Part shown: positions 17,213 through 26,152 of the stretch, piece by piece
Numbering within the stretch: position 1 is the first letter of the stretch
Layout: the number at the start of each line of letters is the position of its first letter
NCBI GenBank assembly: GCA_040500365.1
Contig: CP148031.1
Coordinates: 992,001-1,056,000 of the forward strand
Origin: Dehalobacter alkaniphilus
GTDB taxonomy: Bacteria; Bacillota; Desulfitobacteriia; Desulfitobacteriales; Syntrophobotulaceae
Length of the DNA: 64,000 nucleotides
Direction of reading: 5' to 3'
The notes under the pieces: model-generated
Told to the model about the DNA's origin: nothing
What the model saw: the letters and a program-made list of their open reading frames with translations, nothing else
Databases searched by the model: none
Made by a program: the position numbers and the translations under genes

Positions 17213-18013
17213 ATGCGCTTGGAGCAATATAGCCGGGTTGTCGGGCTGTGGCGGTCGCACAAAATTGCGTCCGCAGCCGCTCTGGATAAATACCTTGACA
17301 GTTTCCGAGTCTTGTTTGCGTTTCACTCCGGAAAGATTGAGAACGAGGAAATCACCTATTACGATACAAAGGAAATCTTTGAAAATGGCAGAGTTGTGAA
17401 CTATACCGGAAGTCCCCGTGCTCTGTTTGAACAACAAAATCAGAAGCTATGTTACGAGGTTTTGAAAGAAAAAATCGTAAAAAAAGAGCCTCTCAGCATA
17501 GAGCTGGTCAAGGAAATTCACAAGGTTCTCACTGGCGGGACATACGATGAGCGCAGGTATATTGTAAATGAGGAACGACCTGGAGAGTTTAAAAAGCACG
17601 ACTATGTAACTGGCATCGAGGTCGGCTCCGCTGTAGAAAATGTGGAAAAGGATCTGACGGAACTGATTACCGAAGCAAATGCGTGTGAGGGTAAGGATGT
17701 TTTGAAAGCCGCCGCTTATCTTCACGCGAGGTTTGAGTTTATCCATCCCTTCGCAGACGGAAACGGACGTGTCGGCAGGACGCTCATGAATTACTATCTC
17801 ATGACACATAGCCACCCACCCCTTATCGTCTATGACGAGGATAAGCGGATATATTATGAGTGCCTGCAAAAGCATGATGAAGCCGAGGAATTAAATCCTC
17901 TGTGTGAGTTTCTCAAGAATGAAACGGGAAAAACTTGGGAAAAGGCGCTGGCTCTTGCCGACGGCATGAAACTGAAACGCAAAGGCTTGTCAGATTTTAT
18001 CCAGAGCATGTAA
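17213..18013 (+). CDS. Class II Fic protein with built-in inhibitory helix
   Basis: 266 residues. SGKIEN at residues 39-44 matches the inhibitory motif (S/T)xxxE(G/N) placed N-terminal to the Fic core, and HPFADGNGRVGR near 178-189 is a full active site. This is the class II layout, which keeps itself inactive without an antitoxin. The start may be ATG 17213 or TTG 17219; the TTG has better spacing from AAAGGAG at 17204-17210. A TATAAT lies at 17181. A terminator follows. Confidence 0.9.
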   Translation: MRLEQYSRVVGLWRSHKIASAAALDKYLDSFRVLFAFHSGKIENEEITYYDTKEIFENGRVVNYTGSPRALFEQQNQKLCYEVLKEKIVKKEPLSIELVKEIHKVLTGGTYDERRYIVNEERPGEFKKHDYVTGIEVGSAVENVEKDLTELITEANACEGKDVLKAAAYLHARFEFIHPFADGNGRVGRTLMNYYLMTHSHPPLIVYDEDKRIYYECLQKHDEAEELNPLCEFLKNETGKTWEKALALADGMKLKRKGLSDFIQSM

Positions 18014-18038
18014 CCAACAGAATAATAGGGAAGCAAAG

Positions 18039-18066
18039 GTCATCTCGAAAGGGATGGCTTTTTTAT
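18039..18066. terminator. Intrinsic terminator after the class II fic gene
   Basis: GTCATCTC at 18039-18046 pairs with GGGATGGC at 18051-18058 with wobbles, followed by TTTTTTATTTT. Confidence 0.65.
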
Positions 18067-18230
18067 TTTGCTTTGAAAGCTTTCTGAATCAAAGAATCAG
18101 GCTGCTGCTCCAAATTGCGAGCCAAGGCGATATAATCGTCAAGGTTGACTCCACAGACCATAACCCCGGGTCGCACCATCACTTTGGGGTGCGGATCAAT
18201 AAGAAAAAAACCCACGAAACTATCTACCAT
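18063..18230 (-). CDS. Possible small minus-strand protein (55 residues)
   Basis: On the minus strand, an ATG at 18230 opens a frame reading IDPHPKVMVRPGVMVCGVNL then DDYIALARNLEQQPDSLIQK and ending at 18063. The composition is very protein-like. No clear ribosome site is visible, and the plus strand here is the leader of the next gene, so it may be a relic of an inverted gene. Confidence 0.3.
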   Translation of the reverse strand: MVDSFVGFFLIDPHPKVMVRPGVMVCGVNLDDYIALARNLEQQPDSLIQKAFKAK

Positions 18231-18248
18231 AAAAGAAAGGGTGAAACT

Positions 18249-19298
18249 ATGTTAACAACCAAAGCGGTCTTTAATAGAAAATTGGATGACTTTGAGCCTA
18301 AGAACTGCGTTATTGAAAAAGTTGTTGTACTTACGTCTCACGAATACGATAAATTTTCCAAAAATATGCTGGCTGACTATGACTTTATAAGGGATAACAA
18401 AGACCTGCAACATTTTGGCGAGAATGGCACATGCCACTGCATTTTAGTGGTGGGAGAAGAAAGAGATGACGGTATCCTTGTCCAAGGAGAGGGATATGAC
18501 TATGCCCGTTATGCTGCATTCCTGCCGAATGCCTCTTTGTTATTAGCGGCAGTTATGGAGCAGGAACAATCAGCAGAGAAAAAAACAGTAGCTCGCGGCC
18601 TTAAGCTGAAAGATTTAATGTCGATGCCCTGGGAGGACATCCATCTCATTCACAGCGATGAAGATATAGATCTGGCTACCCTATGCGAGTTGAAAAATGA
18701 TACCCTGACCGATGCCGGAAAGAAGGACTGGGCTGACATTTTGGAGGCTGATGTGCACCGGATATTTACTGGTGAATATGGCCTGCAAATAGAGGTCAGC
18801 GATGTAAAACCTCAAAGGCTATCGGACTTTTCATACATGCTTGCCGGATATTGCTCCGTGCAGGACTATGAAAAATGGGTAACGGAGAAGCCGGAAGCAA
18901 CATTGGCTGAAACTAGTAGTGAACCACAACCAGAACATCAAAAAATAAAAGTCTTAATGGTTGAGCCGCATGAGACTCCTTATGTTGCGGAGATCGGCAA
19001 TGATCTTGCCTCCATGCAGAAAGCGGTTGGAGGGAACATTCAGGCGGTAAATTTAGCGTCCTATGTTTCCCTTGTCTGCAATGAAGAAGGCAAGCTGTTA
19101 GAAATGGAGGGCAACCGCTCCCTGGGCAATGACATCCTCGTCGGCAACTTTTTTATTGCGGGTTATAACGATGAAGGTGAGTTTATCTCATTAACTGAGG
19201 AACAAATTGAAGAATATACGCAAGAATTTCTTACTCCAGAGAGCTTCACCAAAGAGCAAATCGATGAAGCTACTGGATTTACCTCTATATCATTTTAA
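18249..19298 (+). CDS. DUF3846-containing accessory protein
   Basis: 349 residues from ATG 18249 (GAAAGGGTG upstream; the frame is open for 195 bases further without a start signal). The N-terminal two thirds resembles DUF6329-type sequence. The last 110 residues, beginning IKVLMVEPHETPYVAEIGND and containing VCNEEGKLL, match the DUF3846 pattern common in clostridial conjugative elements. Function unknown. It heads a run of five small accessory genes with good ribosome sites. Confidence 0.65.
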   Translation: MLTTKAVFNRKLDDFEPKNCVIEKVVVLTSHEYDKFSKNMLADYDFIRDNKDLQHFGENGTCHCILVVGEERDDGILVQGEGYDYARYAAFLPNASLLLAAVMEQEQSAEKKTVARGLKLKDLMSMPWEDIHLIHSDEDIDLATLCELKNDTLTDAGKKDWADILEADVHRIFTGEYGLQIEVSDVKPQRLSDFSYMLAGYCSVQDYEKWVTEKPEATLAETSSEPQPEHQKIKVLMVEPHETPYVAEIGNDLASMQKAVGGNIQAVNLASYVSLVCNEEGKLLEMEGNRSLGNDILVGNFFIAGYNDEGEFISLTEEQIEEYTQEFLTPESFTKEQIDEATGFTSISF

Positions 19299-19312
19299 GG
19301 AGGAATGAACCC

Positions 19313-19738
19313 ATGGAAAAAACAAATTTACAGGTATCCTTTGATGCCGACAAGCTCAATGCACTGCGGTTTTATATGGCCAAGAAAGAACTGAACGTAG
19401 AGAATGAACTGCAGGTCCACCTCGACAGGCTCTATGAAAAGATGGTTCCCGTACAAGTACGAGAGTATGTGGAAAGCCAGTCCGGGAGCGAGGCTCCCAA
19501 ACAGGAGGTCGAAGTAGAAGAGGATGTTGTCAAGCAGGAGATCAAAGCAGAGGGGAATGCTCCCGAGCAGGAAGTCAAAGTGGACGAGGAAAAATACTCG
19601 GAAAAGCAGCTAAGACAAAGCAAGCGCCAGCGTGAAAAGGAGCTGGCTGCTGCCGCACAGGCCGAATCGCAACAGGAACAGACTGCCGGGTCGGAAGAAG
19701 TCGAGGAAGAAAATCAGGGCATGAGTATGAGCTTGTAG
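19313..19738 (+). CDS. DUF6103-like protein with acidic repeat tail
   Basis: 141 residues. The N-terminal 60 residues (TNLQVSFDADKLNALRFYMA ... YEKMVPVQVREYVES) are shared with the shorter protein at 20,932. A low-complexity Glu/Lys/Val/Gln region with imperfect repeats follows (KQEVEVEEDVVKQEIKAEG). It ends ENQGMSMSL. AGGAGG lies before the ATG at 19313. Function unknown; the repeated presence in one operon suggests a structural or DNA-transfer accessory role. Confidence 0.6.
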   Translation: MEKTNLQVSFDADKLNALRFYMAKKELNVENELQVHLDRLYEKMVPVQVREYVESQSGSEAPKQEVEVEEDVVKQEIKAEGNAPEQEVKVDEEKYSEKQLRQSKRQREKELAAAAQAESQQEQTAGSEEVEEENQGMSMSL

Positions 19739-19746
19739 GCAGTCCA

Positions 19747-20361
19747 ATGAAGAAGGAAAAGCATCCGCAGAATCTTGAAGCAGAACTACAGCAGGCGTTC
19801 GATCGATGGGAGGCGCTCTATAAATTTGGAGGTCATGATCCCTTCTGGTCGGACGGCTGCAATTTAAACCTTGTGCGCAATCACATCAGCCACTACAAAC
19901 AAAAGATTGAGGAATCCTATGAGCCGCAAAACTACCCGGCTATCTTCTATCGAGAGGCACCGCCTGAAGTCTCCCAGGATTACATGGCAAGGAGCGAGGA
20001 AATCTGGTCGAATGCAAAAAAAGTGGTACAGCTCTATAAAAAAGATGAGAACTATCAATTCTTATTATCTCATGTAGAACGGCTTGATCCAAAGGATATC
20101 AAAACGACTAGCATTCGAAATGTGATCAATTATGTGAAAGGGCTGGAGCAAGCAATCGCTGCGGATGATTTAATATCCATGCGGCGGCATGAAAATCCGG
20201 AGGGCTATATTGAATCCTTCCTCGAATGTGCAGAGCGTGTCAAATCCTTAAAACCGAGGGACAATGAGCAACTATCACTTTTTGATGTATGGCCGGAGAA
20301 TTTTACCGAGGAATCTGATGAATGCGAGGAAGAAGATCAAGGCATGAATATGCGTTTATAG
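19747..20361 (+). CDS. Hypothetical protein of the conjugative element
   Basis: 204 residues, soluble, charged and helical, with no motif I recognise. It starts 9 bases after the preceding stop. The tail EEDQGMNMRL closely resembles the tail of the preceding protein (ENQGMSMSL), although the bodies are unrelated. Confidence 0.55.
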   Translation: MKKEKHPQNLEAELQQAFDRWEALYKFGGHDPFWSDGCNLNLVRNHISHYKQKIEESYEPQNYPAIFYREAPPEVSQDYMARSEEIWSNAKKVVQLYKKDENYQFLLSHVERLDPKDIKTTSIRNVINYVKGLEQAIAADDLISMRRHENPEGYIESFLECAERVKSLKPRDNEQLSLFDVWPENFTEESDECEEEDQGMNMRL

Positions 20362-20373
20362 GAGGGTGGCGAC

Positions 20374-20919
20374 ATGTTGCAGCATGGAATATATACCATT
20401 ACGGAGAATGGGCAAAGCCGCAATTACATTGCCCAAAATGCCGGTAGCTTGCTCTCGGCAGCAAAACTTCTCCATACCTCGGAGCAAGTAAAGAGAAACC
20501 TTCCGAAAGGAAGCAGGACATCTGTGCTTCAAGCGTTGGATAAAGACTATAACTTTGTAGCACTCAAAGGCAAAAGCTATAATCTGTTTCATGCTCTGGA
20601 GGACAGAGAATTTGCAGAAGCCGTTAAAAAGATTGAGGACGGAGAAAGCCAAGATGCCCATATCGAAGCAAATTTCGACACAGGCAGTCTTGGCTTTCTC
20701 TATGACAATCATGGAGAAGCTGCTCGATTAACATTGCCGATCACGGCTATTGTTGATGCCTACTCCGGATCGCTCCGCAAAAAGAACAACAGTCAGAGCT
20801 ATGTGAATATAAACCATTTTGCAAAGCAAATTGAAAAAATGTATGATGCGCAGCTAGAGCTTTCTCCCCAGGAGGAAGCAAATGATGAAGCACCACAGGT
20901 GCAAAAAATAAGTTTATAG
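20374..20919 (+). CDS. Hypothetical protein of the conjugative element
   Basis: 181 residues. The ATG follows AGGAGGGTGG. Features include a YTITENGQSRNYIAQNAGSL start and a central ALKGKSYNLFHALEDREFAE. There are no membrane segments or catalytic motif that I recognise. It ends with an acidic stretch and QVQKISL. Spacing of 12 bases on both sides places it in the accessory operon. Confidence 0.55.
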   Translation: MLQHGIYTITENGQSRNYIAQNAGSLLSAAKLLHTSEQVKRNLPKGSRTSVLQALDKDYNFVALKGKSYNLFHALEDREFAEAVKKIEDGESQDAHIEANFDTGSLGFLYDNHGEAARLTLPITAIVDAYSGSLRKKNNSQSYVNINHFAKQIEKMYDAQLELSPQEEANDEAPQVQKISL

Positions 20920-20931
20920 GAGGAAAGTACA

Positions 20932-21180
20932 TTGAAGAAAGCGACCTTGCAAATCAGCTTCGATAGCGAAAAGCTCGGAGCCTTAAAGCAATACATGGCC
21001 AAAAAGGAAGCGTCCATCGAAACGGAACTGGACGAAGTGATGCAGAAGTTCTATGAAAAATATGTTCCGGCTCCCGTCCGTGAGTACATCGAAAGCCGCG
21101 AGGCAGACGATCAACCGAAGCCAGCAAGACCATCCAGCTTGGCTGCAGCACAAAAAAATGCTGCAGAGGACGAGCAATAA
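20932..21180 (+). CDS. DUF6103-like small protein
   Basis: 82 residues from a TTG start with AGGAGG upstream. TLQISFDSEKLGALKQYMAK and YEKYVPAPVREYIESR align with the first 60 residues of the protein at 19,313, so the two are paralogues. The acidic repeat tail is absent here. Confidence 0.65.
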   Translation: MKKATLQISFDSEKLGALKQYMAKKEASIETELDEVMQKFYEKYVPAPVREYIESREADDQPKPARPSSLAAAQKNAAEDEQ

Positions 21181-21201
21181 GCGCAGAAAAAAGTGACTGT
21201 C

Positions 21202-22464
21202 CTATCCTTTTAGGGCAGTCACATAATATGCATTATAGTTTTTTTCAAAGTCCTGTGATTCCGGATGAACCTCTGTTGTCTCCTTCGGATGGCTGACGGT
21301 TACTTGATGTTTCTGCTCCAAAGCAAGTTGTTCGAGTTGCCGCACACGCCCTTTCAAACCATTGCACAACTTATCTGTACGCGGCTCATCAATATACGGC
21401 GAAGCGGAAAGAAGGATTCGAAACTCCTCGTCGATATCCCGGAGCGCGGAAAAATCAATCCAGTCAAGGCTGCCGGCCAAAACGATCTGCTCGGCATGCA
21501 TCGGTTTAAACGGATGGCTTGGCACATCACCATTCGGATGAATTACCCTTGAGACCTGATCATGCCAGAGGCTTGTGCCGCTGTCAAAGACAGGCGCTGC
21601 TCCCAGCCATGTAAGGGTATCCACATTCCGGACAGCACCAAAGTTTCCAAAATGGCGGTCTGTGTTGGCCATGAGAAAGTCAAAAGCCAGCAGATAATTC
21701 AGAAATTCCTTCATGCCGGGGATGCCAAGGTGTTCACAGCAAAGCAGAAAATGCTCGTACAAGGAGTGATGATTGTGCTTCTTTTCACTCTTAAAAATGC
21801 TGTAAGCACTGACCAGTTCTGTCTCAGGCGTAATGAAATTTTCACATACGCTGTAGGGGATTTCATTTTCCCAAATGAGGCTGTATGGTACATAAGCGGC
21901 ATGGCTTAAGCGCTGATGCAAAGAAGTTGCCAGCAACTCATTGAGCGGTTCCTGTTGGAATGGATTGCTTCCGGACTTGATCAGGCAACGTTTTCCGTCA
22001 ATGATTTTCCACTTTTTTCGGAGCCACCCATCGCAAGTATTGCAGGGAGACATCAAGTCAAGCTCCTCATGAGGGGAAGCCTTTCCAAAGAGTGCATTGC
22101 CCACATCATCTGAAAATTGGTTCTGAAAAAAGTTAAGGCGATCCCAATCAAGGGGATGAGCTTTTGAACTGATCCAATACTGATCGGTAAGACTCAGGCC
22201 ATAACATTTTGTAAGTAGCTGCTCCGTGTAAGATATATTCATGATGTCAAGAGCCTCACGGATACCGGAACGGTTGGAAGGAATGGAACGTCCCAGCCAC
22301 CAATCGTTCAGACTTATTCTATCCGGAAGCCCCTTGGTAATGGTGATGCCAACCGGAAGGTGCTCCGGATGAATTACCTCAAAGACCTTCAGGATAGAGG
22401 CAGTATCATCGTCTATATCCAGTTCCACCAAAGGAGTGCGTTTGTTCATTAAGGTGCATATCAT
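21202..22464 (-). CDS. HipA-like kinase-domain protein
   Basis: 420 residues on the minus strand. The C-terminal half has FDFLMANTDRHFGNFGAVRN followed by PVFDSGTSL, the catalytic NTDRHxxN and metal-binding D motifs of HipA-type kinases. HipA enzymes phosphorylate cellular targets and, with a HipB repressor, form persistence modules. No HipB-like HTH gene is adjacent, and the N-terminal HipA domain is not obvious. Start at ATG 22464 with AGGTGGGG upstream. It is transcribed against the rest of the element and so is likely cargo. Confidence 0.75.
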   Translation of the reverse strand: MICTLMNKRTPLVELDIDDDTASILKVFEVIHPEHLPVGITITKGLPDRISLNDWWLGRSIPSNRSGIREALDIMNISYTEQLLTKCYGLSLTDQYWISSKAHPLDWDRLNFFQNQFSDDVGNALFGKASPHEELDLMSPCNTCDGWLRKKWKIIDGKRCLIKSGSNPFQQEPLNELLATSLHQRLSHAAYVPYSLIWENEIPYSVCENFITPETELVSAYSIFKSEKKHNHHSLYEHFLLCCEHLGIPGMKEFLNYLLAFDFLMANTDRHFGNFGAVRNVDTLTWLGAAPVFDSGTSLWHDQVSRVIHPNGDVPSHPFKPMHAEQIVLAGSLDWIDFSALRDIDEEFRILLSASPYIDEPRTDKLCNGLKGRVRQLEQLALEQKHQVTVSHPKETTEVHPESQDFEKNYNAYYVTALKG

Positions 22465-22799
22465 CGTTCACCCCACCTTTAAAACAACTTTGTTAATACG
22501 TTAATTTACCATTTATTGCGTTATGTTACAAGAGATGCCCTGAAAATTTGAACCTAAAGCATCACAGAGAAAGGGACTATGCAAAAGAAATATTGACCTT
22601 TCCATATCGGCTTGACGTATACTTATGGACGAGGAAGGACGGCCCTTTGTCGGAGGGTATGTCGCCCTGTGTGCGATTTTCCGGGCAAGGGTGGCACCCC
22701 AATACCAATGGGCAGTTTCAAGCCGCGTTTTGGGGCTTTGTGAGGGGGAGAGCAAAAAGACAGGCTTGAGCATGGAAATCACCTTCCATTTGCAGAGGG

Positions 22800-23021
22800 G
22801 AACCATGGGGTCGAAAACGGTGCGGGTTAAAGGAGCGGGGTCGCAGAGCTTCCCCGCTCCGGCTCACATCGCCCCGCAACGCGGGTCGAAGGACGTTTTT
22901 CTCCGGGGTCAGATTTTACCCCTTGGAGTCGCTTGCGGGGTTGTAAAACGAAGGTGAGTTCGAAAAACGCCGTAAATAAAGGATTTACATAGGGGCTGCG
23001 ACAGGGGTTGCGGCTCCTTTT
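22800..23021 (+). other. Candidate oriT and leader region before mobC
   Basis: The 578-base gap 22465-23042 lies directly upstream of the mobC and relaxase genes and is richer in GC than its surroundings. It holds nested inverted repeats: GGAGCGGGG (22832-22840) with CCCCGCTCC (22852-22860), GGGGT (22905) with ACCCC (22918), and a 12-bp wobble hairpin at 22991-23017 followed by TTTT. Open frames across 22548-22957 look non-coding. Position and repeats suit an origin of transfer, but no known nic sequence was recognised. Confidence 0.5.
22991..23021 (+). terminator. Terminator-like hairpin before mobC
   Basis: AGGGGCTGCGAC pairs with GTTGCGGCTCCT with wobbles, followed by TTTT. It may instead be an attenuator for the mobC-relaxase operon. 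Confidence 0.55.
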
Positions 23022-23042
23022 ATTACGATTGGAGGCAGCAGC

Positions 23043-23456
23043 ATGACAGAAGAAAACAAGCTAAAGAATAAATTTGCCCTGTGGATCTATCCGGAAACCC
23101 GAAAGCTGGTGAAGGACTGGTACAAAAAAGACAACTGCCAGAGCCAGAGCGAATTCATTGAAAAGGCCATCAAGTTTTACACCGGATATATCTCGGCGGA
23201 GGAGGGCATGCGCTTCCTGCCGGCGGCTATCACCTCGGCCATGACTGGCATGATGGACAGCCTCGAAAACCGTATGGCGCGCCTCATCTTCAAGCTGGCG
23301 GTGGAGATGTCCATGATAATGAATGTCATAGCGTTCAACGCGGACTACAACCCCGCCTCCCTTCACACGCTGCGCGGCAAATGCGTCGAGGACGTGAAGA
23401 AGTCCATTGGCGCGGTGACCTTTGAAGATGTCGCAAAATCTATAGACAGGAAATAG
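23043..23456 (+). CDS. MobC-like relaxosome accessory protein
   Basis: 137 residues. The N-terminus, NKFALWIYPETRKLVKDWYK then SQSEFIEKAIKFY, looks like a ribbon-helix-helix DNA-binding domain. A helical part follows. Small RHH proteins encoded just before a relaxase bind oriT and load the relaxase. The stop lies two bases before the relaxase ATG. GGAGGCAGCAGC precedes the start. Confidence 0.75.
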   Translation: MTEENKLKNKFALWIYPETRKLVKDWYKKDNCQSQSEFIEKAIKFYTGYISAEEGMRFLPAAITSAMTGMMDSLENRMARLIFKLAVEMSMIMNVIAFNADYNPASLHTLRGKCVEDVKKSIGAVTFEDVAKSIDRK

Positions 23457-23458
23457 CC

Positions 23459-26137
23459 ATGCCGAGAATTGTCTTTAAATGCAGATACATTAAAAACGCC
23501 GCGGTACATCTTGAAAACCTTGTGGAATACGTCGCGACGCGGGATGGCGCGGAGATAATCTCTCCCGCCCTCCGCGAACGCCCTGCCACAGAAAAACAGG
23601 AGCAGCTCATCGCAGACATCCTCTCACAGTTTCCGGATACAGCAGATTTGTTTGAATATGAGGACTATATCAAGCAGCCAACCGTAGAAAACGCCTCGGA
23701 GTTTATCACCGCGGCGTTGGATCAGAATATGGATCAGTTGTCACATCAGGAAACCTATGTCAGCTACATCGCTACCCGTCCCCGTGCTGAAAAGCTGGGA
23801 ACACATGGGCTGTTCTCCGATACGGATGATCTGCTGGTGCTGTCAAGGGTGATGAGGGAGGTCGGTGAACACACTGGCAATGTATGGACGCCCATCATAT
23901 CTCTGCGGCGGGAGGACGCTGCACGGCTGGGGTATGACAATGCCGCCGCGTGGATGGCGCTCATCCGCAAGCAGCGGAATATCTTCGCCGAGCAGATGAA
24001 GATCGCTCCGGAAAACCTGCGCTGGTACGCCGCCTTTCACAACGAAGGGCATCATCCCCACTGTCACATGCTGGTTTATTCGGTGAATCCCCGCGAGGGG
24101 TATGTCACCAAACCAGCCATCGAAAAGATGCGGAGTAGCCTGGCAAGGGAAATCCTTCAGCAGGATCTCATTCAAATATATTCAGGACAGACCGAACAGA
24201 GAAATACGCTTGCCGAGCACAGCCGCGAAGTCCTAAGAGAAATCATCAGCAGAATGAGCGGTAGTGTTTATGATAACGAAACTATTGAGTCCCTGCTCTT
24301 TCATCTGGCGGAGCGTCTGAAGCATACCTCCGGCAAAAAGCAGTGCGGCTATCTCAAGGCGCCTCTAAAAGCCGTCGTGGATCAGATTGTGGATGAACTG
24401 GCGAAGGACACTCGGGTGGCGGAAGCCTACGCGAAATGGCAAGAGCTTCGCAATGAAGTTTTGCGGACATATATGAATAAGCTCCCCGATCCCGTTCCGC
24501 TCTCACGGCAAAAGGAATTCAAACACATAAAAAATATGGTGATTGCGGAAGCCGTGAATATCGGCGGTCAGCATTTCACCTTGGAGGGCGATGAGTCGGC
24601 GGAGGATATACATGAAGCGGCGGTAGAATCCGAAGCCCTGTCGCCGGAGGATGAATACCAAACGGGCATAGATGAAGCGCCAGAGGACAATGGAAATATA
24701 CCGTGCTCTGCTCCCGAGGGTTCCTCCCGTCCGGATTTCAATGAAGGTGAATCCGGCAGACCGCATATCAAATGGAGTGCCCGCTACAAGGAAGCCCGTG
24801 TTTTTCTCTATGGCAGCGATGAACTGGAGCCTGACTTTGAGAAGGCTCTCTGTTTGTTTCTGGAGGAAGCTGAAGCCGGGAACGCTCTCGCCATGCACGA
24901 CCTCGGCAGGATGTACGCCGACGGGCTTGGCGTCGATATGGACGTCGATATCGCATTTGGCTGGTACGAAAAAGCGCTCTCCGCGTTCATGGACATCGAA
25001 GCGAACAGGAATAGCCGCTATGTGGAATACCGCATCGGCAAAATGCACGCGGCGGGACTTGGCACGGAGCGGGACTATGAGGAAGTGGCCGGATGGTTTG
25101 AAATGGCGGCTTCCCGCAATCACAAGTATGCCCAATATTCTCTCGCCGGTCTGTACTACCGGGGGCAAGGCGTGGAACAGGACTACGAAAAAGCGTTCCG
25201 GCTCTACGGTAAATCCGCCGCCCAGCATGTTCCCTACGCCAATTACGAGCTGGCGAAAATGTACCGGGACGGTATCGGCACAGAGAAGGACGCCAAGGAA
25301 GCGGAGCTGAATTTTGAGGAAGCCTTTTACGGCTTTAAGCGTTTGGAGGAACAAAGCCATGACGATAAGCTCCAATACCGCCTTGGGCAGATGCTCTTTA
25401 CCGGAACCGGAACGGATAAGGATGTGGAAGCGGCAATCGCGTACTTTGAAAAGGCTGCCCGCCTCGGCAACGTCCATGCGCAGTATATGCTGGGCAAGGT
25501 TTATCTCGACGAGGACGGCGGACACAGAAATCCGGAAAAGGCTGTCCTGTGGTTAACCAAGGCTGCGGATAACGGCAACGGCCTGGCTCAGTTTGCCCTG
25601 GGCAAGCTCTACAGTGACGGTCTCTATGTGGAGAAAGACATCGCTAAAGCGGTGGAGCTGTTCACGAAAGCAGCGGAACAGAACAATTCATTCGCTCAGT
25701 ATCAGCTCGGCAAGCTCTATCTGCTGGGAGAGGATATGCCCAAGGATGTGGAAGCCGCCGTCAGATGGCTGACCATGTCTGCAGAGCTGGGCAATCAGTA
25801 TAGCCAGTACGCGCTCGGCAAGCTGTATCTCATGGGCAGGGATGTTCCCCGCGACCATGAAGCCGCCATGCGCTGGCTCACGCTGTCTGCAGCACAGGGC
25901 AACATTTATGCGCAGTTTTTCCTCGACCGTCCGGACGTCTTCCGTGATCCTCCTCTCTTCCTGGCGGCGACAAGGCTCCTGCATCACTTAAGCAGGATAT
26001 TCCGCGATGAGCAGAAAAGGTTCTCCGGCGGTCCCGGCATGCAGACCGACAGCAAGCTCCGGCGCAGGATACGCGAGAAGAAGATTGCCCAGGGTCACGC
26101 TCCGGACGATCATGAGCTAAGGCATACAACCTATTAA
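23459..26137 (+). CDS. MobP-type relaxase with Sel1-repeat C-terminus
   Basis: 892 residues. The N-terminal 250 residues hold WYAAFHNEGHHPHCHMLVYS near residues 190-208, the HxH metal motif of MobP-family relaxases that nick oriT and pilot the strand. Residues about 440-830 are roughly nine Sel1-like (TPR-type) repeats, for example LGRMYADGLGV, LAKMYRDGIGT and LGKLYLLGEDMP. Sel1 repeats usually bind proteins. The fusion is uncommon in size but known relatives exist. It probably contacts VirD4 or relaxosome partners through the repeats. Confidence 0.88.
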   Translation: MPRIVFKCRYIKNAAVHLENLVEYVATRDGAEIISPALRERPATEKQEQLIADILSQFPDTADLFEYEDYIKQPTVENASEFITAALDQNMDQLSHQETYVSYIATRPRAEKLGTHGLFSDTDDLLVLSRVMREVGEHTGNVWTPIISLRREDAARLGYDNAAAWMALIRKQRNIFAEQMKIAPENLRWYAAFHNEGHHPHCHMLVYSVNPREGYVTKPAIEKMRSSLAREILQQDLIQIYSGQTEQRNTLAEHSREVLREIISRMSGSVYDNETIESLLFHLAERLKHTSGKKQCGYLKAPLKAVVDQIVDELAKDTRVAEAYAKWQELRNEVLRTYMNKLPDPVPLSRQKEFKHIKNMVIAEAVNIGGQHFTLEGDESAEDIHEAAVESEALSPEDEYQTGIDEAPEDNGNIPCSAPEGSSRPDFNEGESGRPHIKWSARYKEARVFLYGSDELEPDFEKALCLFLEEAEAGNALAMHDLGRMYADGLGVDMDVDIAFGWYEKALSAFMDIEANRNSRYVEYRIGKMHAAGLGTERDYEEVAGWFEMAASRNHKYAQYSLAGLYYRGQGVEQDYEKAFRLYGKSAAQHVPYANYELAKMYRDGIGTEKDAKEAELNFEEAFYGFKRLEEQSHDDKLQYRLGQMLFTGTGTDKDVEAAIAYFEKAARLGNVHAQYMLGKVYLDEDGGHRNPEKAVLWLTKAADNGNGLAQFALGKLYSDGLYVEKDIAKAVELFTKAAEQNNSFAQYQLGKLYLLGEDMPKDVEAAVRWLTMSAELGNQYSQYALGKLYLMGRDVPRDHEAAMRWLTLSAAQGNIYAQFFLDRPDVFRDPPLFLAATRLLHHLSRIFRDEQKRFSGGPGMQTDSKLRRRIREKKIAQGHAPDDHELRHTTY

Positions 26138-26152
26138 CAAGGGAGGGTTTTC

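Noticed and set aside
22548..22957. Overlapping frames of 73-110 codons upstream of mobC
   Set aside because: Both are GC-skewed and overlap each other in different frames, lack ribosome sites, and cover the inverted repeats of the likely oriT region.
24503..25525. A 340-codon minus-strand frame inside the relaxase gene
   Set aside because: It is antisense to the Sel1 repeats; the repeat coding gives a long shadow frame. The plus-strand protein has clear domains.
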